The notes under the pieces were generated by a model. It worked only from the letters and a program-made list of their open reading frames with translations, did no database searches and was not told the origin of the DNA. Positions 15,747-20,888 of a stretch of 20,888 nt of DNA are shown here, piece by piece. The number at the start of each line of letters is the position of its first letter. The stretch's first letter is position 1. The position numbers were made by a program, and so were the translations under genes. The stretch spans positions 8,900 to 29,787 of the forward strand of contig DLVV01000022.1 in assembly GCA_003445035.1 (NCBI GenBank). The letters are read 5' to 3'. Source of the stretch: Planctomycetaceae bacterium (GTDB lineage: Bacteria; Planctomycetota; Planctomycetia; Planctomycetales; Planctomycetaceae).

Positions 15747-16676
15747 TCAGGCGAACCCGAACACCTTCGACGCGGTCCCGCCCAGCACCAGTGCCAGATC
15801 GTCTTTCGACAGATTCGCCAGGTACCCCGCCACACGCTCCCGGTAGGCCCGGTAACTCTTACCGGTCGCCTGGCCGTTGAACCCGCCCCCGTAGATCGAT
15901 CGCCCCGGTCCGTAGGCATCGACCAGCCGTCGGATGATCGGGCCGATTGGCCTGGGGGTCTTGGTGCCGACGGCCGGCAGCGATGCAACCTTGATGATCG
16001 TGTTCTTGTACCGAGCCCAGCGGAGCACCTTGGCGTGCTCGGCGGGGGTGCCCTGCAACGGTCGACCCAAGTGGTCAATCACCACGGTCGTCCGGGGATA
16101 CTCACGGATGTACTTCTCGAACCCCCCGGCGTATTTCGGCTCGAAGTGCAGTTGCACGGCCAAGCCCAGCTCGGCGGCCATCTTCCACACACGGCCCACG
16201 CCGGGCTTGCTGAAATCGGGGATGCGATCTTTGCGAAACGCGTGGATCCGTGCGGCGACGATCCGGCCGGGATTCCGCTTGACCAGCGCCGGCATCTTCT
16301 CGAGTGAACCCTCCCGGTCCCCGAAGAACAGGCAGGTCCCCTTCAGTTTCTTCCCACCGACCTTCAGGCAGTGGTCCAGGTAACGATGGTCGTCCTGGTA
16401 CGGCTCGGGGTGGACGACGACCGCATGATCAATGTCGGCTCCGGCCATGCATTTCAACAGGTGCTCGGGCGAGGCCGATGCGGCGGGTCGGTAGGGAGCC
16501 CGTTGATGAAACGGAAACCGCTTGTCGTCGGGACCGGCGAAGCAGTGGAGGTGAGTGTCGATGACCGGGGACGGCCGTTCGGCGGCCGAAGCACCCTGCG
16601 ACGACAGGGCCAGTGCGGCCGACGCCGAAGAGGTGACCAGGAACTCTCGTCGGTTGATCGCCTCACCGATTCTCAC
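15747..16676 (-). CDS. Tat-exported amidohydrolase-family protein
   Basis: A 309-residue Amidohydrolase_2-type TIM-barrel protein. N8-R-R-E-F-L13 followed by an Ala/Ser-rich hydrophobic stretch is a twin-arginine signal, with cleavage near residue 32. Metal-site motifs are D40-T-H42-L-H44 at strand 1, H145 (ARIHAF), H177 (VQLHFEP) and D201-H202 (VVIDHLGRP). The usual strand-8 Asp (G-S-D-x-P in many members) is not seen: the matching position reads RSIYGGGFNG (about 259-268). The activity may be a decarboxylase, lactonase or related reaction; the substrate is unknown. The start is GTG at 16676, overlapping the upstream gene's TGA by 4 nt (GTGA), which means translational coupling to the WD40-oxidoreductase gene. 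No separate SD is needed or evident. Confidence 0.88.
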   Translation of the reverse strand: MRIGEAINRREFLVTSSASAALALSSQGASAAERPSPVIDTHLHCFAGPDDKRFPFHQRAPYRPAASASPEHLLKCMAGADIDHAVVVHPEPYQDDHRYLDHCLKVGGKKLKGTCLFFGDREGSLEKMPALVKRNPGRIVAARIHAFRKDRIPDFSKPGVGRVWKMAAELGLAVQLHFEPKYAGGFEKYIREYPRTTVVIDHLGRPLQGTPAEHAKVLRWARYKNTIIKVASLPAVGTKTPRPIGPIIRRLVDAYGPGRSIYGGGFNGQATGKSYRAYRERVAGYLANLSKDDLALVLGGTASKVFGFA

Positions 16677-18742
16677 TTGTCCAGCTCCGCCAACCGCTTC
16701 GCGGCCTGCTTTCGCGCCTTGGCCAGAACGCTCTCGATCGTCACCGGCTTGCCCCCCTGACGCTTGCTCTCGTCGGCAGCCTCCATGAAGGCGTAGATCT
16801 CGATCGTCTCCCGCTCGGGGATCGACGACTTGCCGGTGCGGAAGAACCGCACGATGTCGACCACCAGCGGGGCGTAACCGTCATAGGATCCGACGGCCGC
16901 GTTGCCCTTGCTTCCCTCGGCCTTTCCGCTGTAGCCCTTGCCGGGCCGGGTGCCGGTGAAGATGCCGATCCGGCCACCCTTCCACGTCCCTTCGACCACC
17001 TCCAGCGCATCCGTGCTCTTCTTGCGGGTCACCGTCTGGCAGCCGGCCTTCATCACGGTGAACAGCGACTCGACACCGTGGATGCCGTACCAGAAGAGGT
17101 CCGGGTGCGTCTTCTCGAGCGAACACGGGCTGGTGGTTTCACACCGCTTCACCACGCCGATGCTCCCGGCCCGCACCGCCTGGCTGTTCTTGCCGTACCG
17201 CAGGGACGAGGAACTGAACACCGGGACCTTGTACTTCGCGGCGGCCTGGAAAATCGCAACCGCATCGGCCAGCGACCCGGCTATCGGCTTGTCGATGAAA
17301 ACCGGTTTACCGGCCCGCAGCGCGGGCAGCACCTGTTCGAGATGCGGACGCCCATCGTTGGTCTCCAACAGGATCACGTCCACCCGCTTGAGCAACGCGG
17401 GAATCGAATCGACGATCTCGACACCCAGCTCCTTGACCTGCTTGATGTAACCGGGCACCCGCTTCGTGCTCGACTCGATGTCGGGGCTCCCCTTGGGGTA
17501 GGCGGCGACGACCCGGCAGTTGGCCAGTTCCGGCGGCGCCTTGGCGTCGTTGAGGATCCGGCTGAAGGCAATGACGTGCGAGGTGTCCAGCCCGATGATC
17601 CCCGCACGGAGAGTCCGCGGCTTCTTGGCGGCGGCCGCTGCAGCCGTAGCCACTGCGGCGGTCTTGGCACCGCCGCCCAGTGCGGCCAGGTCCCAGACGC
17701 AGACCGTCTTGTCGTAACTGGCCGAGAACAACTGTCGGCCGTCCGGCGAGATGGCGATGTCGGCCACGCGAGCGGCGTGGTCACCGATCGTCGCCAGTTC
17801 CTCGCCCCCCCGCGGCGTCCAGACCTTGATCTCGTTCTTGCCCTTGGCGCGTCCACCGCTGCCGGAGATCACCCAGCGACCGTCGGGGCTGAAGAGCGCC
17901 GAGGTGGTGGGGCGTCCGTGTCCGCCGAAGAACCCCAGTGGCTTGTCCTGGCCCGACGAATACACGTTGACCGTCTCGTCGTAACTGGTCGTGACCATCA
18001 GCTTGCCGTCAGGGGAAAACGCGGCGGCGGTGGCCGCCTTCTTGTGGTCGGTCAGTGTCGACAGTTGTTTGCCCGAAGCCGCGTCCCAGGTGATCACCTC
18101 GCCTCGCTTCGTCGAGCGGGTTTCGTCACCGGCAGCCGAAACAATCCGTCGGCCATCGGGGGAAAAGACCACGTCCTGGACCGGAAAGCTGTGGCCCTCG
18201 AGAACACGGATCGATGAGCCATCGGCACTGTTCCAGACGTGCACCGTCTCGTCATCGCTGGACGTGGCCAGCAGCTTGCCGTCGGGCGAGAAAGCGACAC
18301 CTGTGACCTGGCCACGTTGTCCCTTCAATGACCGCGCCAGTTTCCCTGTGGCGGTCTCGACCACGAATGTCCGCTGGTAACCTCCGGCCGCCAACCACTT
18401 GCCATCGGGCGAGTAGGCCAGGTCACGGACGTAACCGTCCCTGACCTTGATCGCCGGCAAACCCTTTCGGGTACCGGTCTGCCAGCGACGGATCGTGCCA
18501 TAGGACCCGGCGGCAAATTCCTTGCCGTCGGGAGAAACCGCAACACTGGTGACCCACTCCTTGAAGCCGGCCAGCCGGGCAACCAGCTTGACCTTCGAGG
18601 CCTTCTTGAGACCATCGACTTTCTGCCGGATCGCCTTCTTGGCCGCCTTGCGATCGGATTGCTGCACCTGTTGTTGGGCCATGGTCACCACGGCCAAGCC
18701 CAGCAGAACCACCAGGCTGCTCATGCGGATCGATCGAGACAT
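16673..18742 (-). CDS. Exported WD40-propeller / Gfo-Idh-MocA-type oxidoreductase fusion
   Basis: A 689-residue protein. Residues 1-22 (MSRSIRMSSLVVLLGLAVV) form a Sec-type signal. A basic helix (about 29-50) leads into a WD40 domain (about 55-353). Seven repeats are visible, each with an SPDG turn (70, 111, 152, 194, 243, 285, 332) and usually a WD/VW end, enough for one closed propeller. An Ala/Lys linker (355-377) joins it to a Gfo/Idh/MocA-like unit (378-689). This begins RAGIIGLDTSHVIAFSRIL and carries D484-K485-P486, equivalent to the family's E-K-P catalytic Lys. The usual G-x-G-x-x-G loop is G-L-D-T-S-H here. The frame could extend upstream to 19165, but that stretch is intergenic in character. 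ATG 18742 has GGAG at 18753-18750, 7 nt upstream. The gene overlaps the amidohydrolase start by 4 nt. Confidence 0.9.
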   Translation of the reverse strand: MSRSIRMSSLVVLLGLAVVTMAQQQVQQSDRKAAKKAIRQKVDGLKKASKVKLVARLAGFKEWVTSVAVSPDGKEFAAGSYGTIRRWQTGTRKGLPAIKVRDGYVRDLAYSPDGKWLAAGGYQRTFVVETATGKLARSLKGQRGQVTGVAFSPDGKLLATSSDDETVHVWNSADGSSIRVLEGHSFPVQDVVFSPDGRRIVSAAGDETRSTKRGEVITWDAASGKQLSTLTDHKKAATAAAFSPDGKLMVTTSYDETVNVYSSGQDKPLGFFGGHGRPTTSALFSPDGRWVISGSGGRAKGKNEIKVWTPRGGEELATIGDHAARVADIAISPDGRQLFSASYDKTVCVWDLAALGGGAKTAAVATAAAAAAKKPRTLRAGIIGLDTSHVIAFSRILNDAKAPPELANCRVVAAYPKGSPDIESSTKRVPGYIKQVKELGVEIVDSIPALLKRVDVILLETNDGRPHLEQVLPALRAGKPVFIDKPIAGSLADAVAIFQAAAKYKVPVFSSSSLRYGKNSQAVRAGSIGVVKRCETTSPCSLEKTHPDLFWYGIHGVESLFTVMKAGCQTVTRKKSTDALEVVEGTWKGGRIGIFTGTRPGKGYSGKAEGSKGNAAVGSYDGYAPLVVDIVRFFRTGKSSIPERETIEIYAFMEAADESKRQGGKPVTIESVLAKARKQAAKRLAELDK

Positions 18743-18775
18743 TGGGTCACTCCAGGGGAATTCACGTCGATGCGA

Positions 18776-18804
18776 ATTATCCCATGGTGCACGCGACATG
18801 TCGA
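18776..18804 (-). promoter_or_regulatory. Sigma70-like promoter for the WD40-oxidoreductase/amidohydrolase operon
   Basis: On the minus strand TCGACA (18804 to 18799) and GATAAT (18781 to 18776) are separated by exactly 17 bp. Each has one mismatch to the TTGACA/TATAAT consensus. Transcription would start near 18769, about 27 nt before the ATG at 18742, which leaves room for the GGAG ribosome-binding site. Planctomycete promoters are not well defined, so this is a prediction from consensus alone. Confidence 0.45.
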
Positions 18805-18930
18805 CCGGCGAGGCCACGGACTGGTTTCCGTCGAGGACTGGGATGATCCGATCGGTGCGTCCGAACCAGTCGAGCCAGTGACGCCCCAAGACAGGACATC
18901 CACACTTCGTCGGTGCATAATGGCCCCCCC

Positions 18931-18964
18931 GGTTTCTCCCCGAATTCGCGAACGGGGGACAACC
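18931..18964. repeat. Imperfect inverted repeat / stem-loop
   Basis: The arms GGTTTCTCCCCG and CGGGGGACAACC pair at 10 of 12 positions (one of them G-T) around a 10-nt loop containing the palindrome TTCGCGAA. It lies about 15 nt after the CATAAT -10-like hexamer, so it could form in the first part of a kinase leader RNA. There is no T-run on either side, so it is not a typical intrinsic terminator. Confidence 0.4.
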
Positions 18965-19090
18965 TTGAAGTGGTCGAGATGGCTCACTGCAGCAATTCCC
19001 CTCATCCCGTGTACCTTCAAGATGGAGATCCAGAACCATCTCCAGACAAAAACTCGACCTGTTTCGATTTCTTGTTCCGTGATGCTGCCA

Positions 19091-19096
19091 GGTGGG
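19091..19096 (+). promoter_or_regulatory. Possible SD (GGTGGG) for an alternative upstream kinase start
   Basis: GGTGGG, preceded by CA, lies 4 nt before an in-frame ATG at 19101 that would add 30 residues to the second kinase. This is a better ribosome site than anything before ATG 19191. However, the 30 added codons have many A/T third positions and encode a Pro/Arg-rich stretch unlike the rest, so the main annotation uses 19191. Confidence 0.3.
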
Positions 19097-19190
19097 TCGA
19101 ATGCCACCGCCTGACCTCATCCCCTTCTCAGAAAACTCACGGCCGTTCACTCGAAGAGATCGCATCCCGTCCCCTCAAGAGCTTCCCTCG

Positions 19191-20888
19191 ATGCCCCCGT
19201 CCGAACACTCGATGCTGGTCAACCAGCCGCTGCGTCAGCGGTACGAATCGTCGTGGACCTCTGGATCTCCACTGGCACTCTCGGAGTGCCTTCCGGAAGA
19301 GGGTTCCGGCCAGTACCTGCCAACGCTCGAGGAACTGGTCCACATCCAGCTGGAATTCGCCTGGAAGGCCTACGCCGCCGGGACCGGGACACGGCCGGCC
19401 TCGGTCGGATCGCTGCTCGATGAGTTCCCGGCACTGCGGAACCCCGAGACACTCCTCCAACTGCTCCGCCAGGAATTCCACTGCCGCACGCGGGCCGGCG
19501 ATGCGCCGTCGGCCGAGGATTACCGCCGGGACTTCCCCGACCTCGAACTCGACCGGCTCACCGTCGCTCCCGGCGACACCATCGGCCCCACCGCCACTGA
19601 CGACACCGCCACCATCCCACCCCCACCGGCCGATGCGGCCACGATTCCGCCCCCCGCCTCCGACCAGGCCACCATTCTCCCCCCGTCAACCGGCAGCAAC
19701 CCGTCTGAGGACCAGACACTGCAGCCATCCGTCTCGTTCGGCGAGACTGCAACGTCGCCTGAGATCCAGCTGGAGGGCTACGAGATCCTCGGAGAGCTGG
19801 GACGGGGCGGCATGGGAGTCGTCTACCGGGCACTGGATGTCCGCCTCAAACGGGTCGTGGCGCTGAAGATGATCCTGGCCGGCGTGCACGCCGATCCCGG
19901 GGACCTGAAGCGATTCCAGCTCGAAGCCGAGGCGGTCGCGCAGCTGCAACACCCCAACATCGTGCAGATCCACGATGTCGGTGAGCACGAAGGCAAACCC
20001 TACTTCTCGCTCGAATTCGTCGAGGGTGGTGAACTGGCCTCCCAGATCGCTGGAGAGCCCCAGCCGCCCGACGAGGCGGCCCGGCTGGTCGAGACCCTCT
20101 CGCGGGCGATGCAGTTCGCCCACCAGCGGAACATCATCCACCGCGACCTGAAGCCGGCCAACGTGCTGTTGACCGCCGACGGACAGCCGAAGATCACCGA
20201 CTTCGGGCTGGCCAAGCGGCTCGAGGACGACTCGGGACAGACGGCCAGCGGGTCGATCATGGGTACGCCCAGCTACATGGCCCCCGAGCAGGCCGGTGGT
20301 CACCAGGCGCAGATCAGGCCGCAGACGGATGTCTACGCGCTGGGCGCGTTGCTGTACTGCCTGCTGACCGGCCGGCCGCCGTTCCAGTCGGCCAACGTGA
20401 TGGACACCGTCCTGCAGGTTCTCGAGCAGGAACCGGTTCCGCCCCGCCAGCTCGTCACCGGTCTCGACAAGAACCTCGAGACGATCACGCTCAAGTGCCT
20501 GCAGAAGGACCCGGCACGGCGGTACCAGGCGGCCGAGGAAGTGGCCGACGAGCTGAAACGGTACCTCAACGATGAACCGATCCTGGCCCGTCCGGTGGGG
20601 ATCGCCGAGAGAACCTGGAGGTGGTGCCGACGCAAGCCCGCCATCGCCGGGCTGTGTGCGGCAATCACGCTGCTACTGGGCTTCGTCACCGTCAACGGAT
20701 ATCTCCAGGCCGAGATCCAGCGAGACCTGACCGGACAGGCGCTTACCCAGAAGGCCAAGGCGAACGAGAACTTCGACCTGGCACGGGGAGCTGTCGACCG
20801 CTTCATGACCGAGGTCAGTGAGAGCCAGCTGCTGACGGTTCCCCACATGGAACCGTTGCGGCGGAAGTTGCTGACCGGAGCCATGGAG
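19191..20888 (+). CDS. Hanks-type Ser/Thr protein kinase (cut by right edge)
   Basis: An open frame of 566 residues runs to the window end. Residues about 45-118 are a helical N-terminal module typical of planctomycete kinases (LVHIQLEFAWKAY, then AEDYRRDFPDLEL). A low-complexity linker (about 129-165) repeats ATIPPP-type units. The kinase domain (197-460) has GRGGMG (204-209), K226 in VALK, HRDLKPAN (317-324, catalytic D319), DFG (337-339), GTPSYMAPE (358-366) and DVYALG (380-385), so it should be active. A single transmembrane segment (about 483-503) follows a basic stop (RWCRRKP). The outer part starts with a probable coiled coil leading to ANENFDLARGAVDRFMTEVSESQLL, which in relatives precedes TPR repeats. 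Start ATG 19191 is chosen by codon bias; ATG 19101 is possible. It is divergent from the WD40 fusion operon. Confidence 0.92.
   Translation, partial: MPPSEHSMLVNQPLRQRYESSWTSGSPLALSECLPEEGSGQYLPTLEELVHIQLEFAWKAYAAGTGTRPASVGSLLDEFPALRNPETLLQLLRQEFHCRTRAGDAPSAEDYRRDFPDLELDRLTVAPGDTIGPTATDDTATIPPPPADAATIPPPASDQATILPPSTGSNPSEDQTLQPSVSFGETATSPEIQLEGYEILGELGRGGMGVVYRALDVRLKRVVALKMILAGVHADPGDLKRFQLEAEAVAQLQHPNIVQIHDVGEHEGKPYFSLEFVEGGELASQIAGEPQPPDEAARLVETLSRAMQFAHQRNIIHRDLKPANVLLTADGQPKITDFGLAKRLEDDSGQTASGSIMGTPSYMAPEQAGGHQAQIRPQTDVYALGALLYCLLTGRPPFQSANVMDTVLQVLEQEPVPPRQLVTGLDKNLETITLKCLQKDPARRYQAAEEVADELKRYLNDEPILARPVGIAERTWRWCRRKPAIAGLCAAITLLLGFVTVNGYLQAEIQRDLTGQALTQKAKANENFDLARGAVDRFMTEVSESQLLTVPHMEPLRRKLLTGAME
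19575..19691 (+). repeat. Degenerate in-frame repeat coding for ATIPPP-type linker units
   Basis: Within the second kinase, residues about 129-165 contain successive units DTIGPTATD, DTATIPPPPA, DAATIPPPAS and DQATILPPST. The DNA units are GCCACc/gAT followed by C-runs. The repeated Thr before Ile/Pro in a disordered linker ahead of the kinase domain suggests a flexible segment that may be autophosphorylated; this is inference. Confidence 0.6.

Larger units (their letters stand above)
18805..19100. other. Intergenic region with two hairpins, no gene found
   Basis: This is the main part of the 448-bp spacer between the WD40 fusion gene and the second kinase gene. Short frames here have poor codon bias and no recognisable product. 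An imperfect hairpin occupies 18931-18964: 10 of 12 pairs, arms GGTTTCTCCCCG and CGGGGGACAACC, loop containing TTCGCGAA. A second stem, TGGAGAT/ATCTCCA with an 8-nt loop, lies at 19023-19044. A -10-like CATAAT sits at 18916-18921 with AGGACA 17 bp upstream, directed toward the kinase. Neither hairpin is followed by a T-run. They could belong to a long kinase leader. Confidence 0.35.

Noticed and set aside
17078..18217. A 379-codon plus-strand frame opposite the WD40 fusion
   Set aside because: It is the complement of the WD40/Gfo repeats; repeated short words in it only reflect the SPDG repeats of the other strand.
17700..18560. Regularly spaced DNA words (CCGTCGGG-type every 120-150 bp) as a tandem repeat or array
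   Set aside because: They are codons for the SPDG turns of the WD40 repeats; spacing is that of protein blades and the units are diverged, so this is not a CRISPR or satellite.
18913..19866. A 317-codon plus-strand frame across the intergenic region and the kinase start
   Set aside because: It overlaps the kinase in another frame and is Arg/Ser/Pro-rich without domains; the kinase frame explains the downstream part.

Overview
This GC-rich window carries 14 protein genes, two of them cut by the window edges. It looks like chromosomal DNA of a planctomycete. The basis is a co-occurrence of families typical of that phylum: a Planctomycete-type cytochrome c/DUF1549 protein (left edge), a 1,001-residue PQQ-like propeller protein, two Hanks-type Ser/Thr kinases with planctomycete-style N-terminal extensions, a secreted Gfo/Idh/MocA-type protein, a Tat-exported amidohydrolase and a TPR/SPINDLY O-GlcNAc-transferase-like protein. 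Genus cannot be told from this stretch. I see no tRNA, rRNA, CRISPR array, IS element, integrase or phage gene. Many long antisense reading frames exist only because of the high GC content.

Layout, left to right. 1-604 (-): N-terminal 201 codons of a cytochrome c + DUF1549 protein. 651-2708 (-): TPR + glycosyltransferase-41 protein. 2843-3919 (+): exported transglutaminase-like protein. 3926-4813 (-): LysR regulator, divergent from 4918-7923 (+), a methyltransferase-like + PQQ-propeller exported protein; their 104-bp shared spacer holds a perfect 9-bp inverted repeat. 7984-10014 (-): exported alpha/beta hydrolase, divergent from 10161-11879 (+), a Ser/Thr kinase with a polytopic membrane C-terminus, followed closely by a class I glutamine amidotransferase-like protein (11897-12637) and a GT4 glycosyltransferase (12648-13934). 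13906-14436 (-): small His-rich membrane protein whose end overlaps the GT4 gene. 14530-15738 (+): cofactor-independent phosphoglycerate mutase of the ApgM type. 18742-16673 and 16676-15747 (-): a two-gene operon with a 4-nt GTGA overlap, encoding a WD40-propeller/Gfo-Idh fusion and an amidohydrolase. 19191-20888 (+): a second Ser/Thr kinase, cut by the right edge.

How the genes may work together. Most products seem to be envelope or periplasmic proteins (propellers, hydrolase, amidohydrolase, transglutaminase-like, cytochrome) or signalling/glycosylation proteins (two kinases, OGT-like, GT4). Genes change strand often, so the transcription units are short. The strongest units are the WD40-oxidoreductase/amidohydrolase pair (translational coupling, a good SD and a sigma70-like promoter), the kinase/amidotransferase/GT4 run, and the LysR/PQQ divergent pair. 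The most unusual points are the WD40-Gfo/Idh fusion, which has an export signal and a degenerate nucleotide-binding glycine motif; its amidohydrolase partner, which lacks the usual metal-ligand Asp; the methyltransferase-like/PQQ fusion; and the kinase with about six transmembrane segments. No single complete new defence or mobile system is visible.
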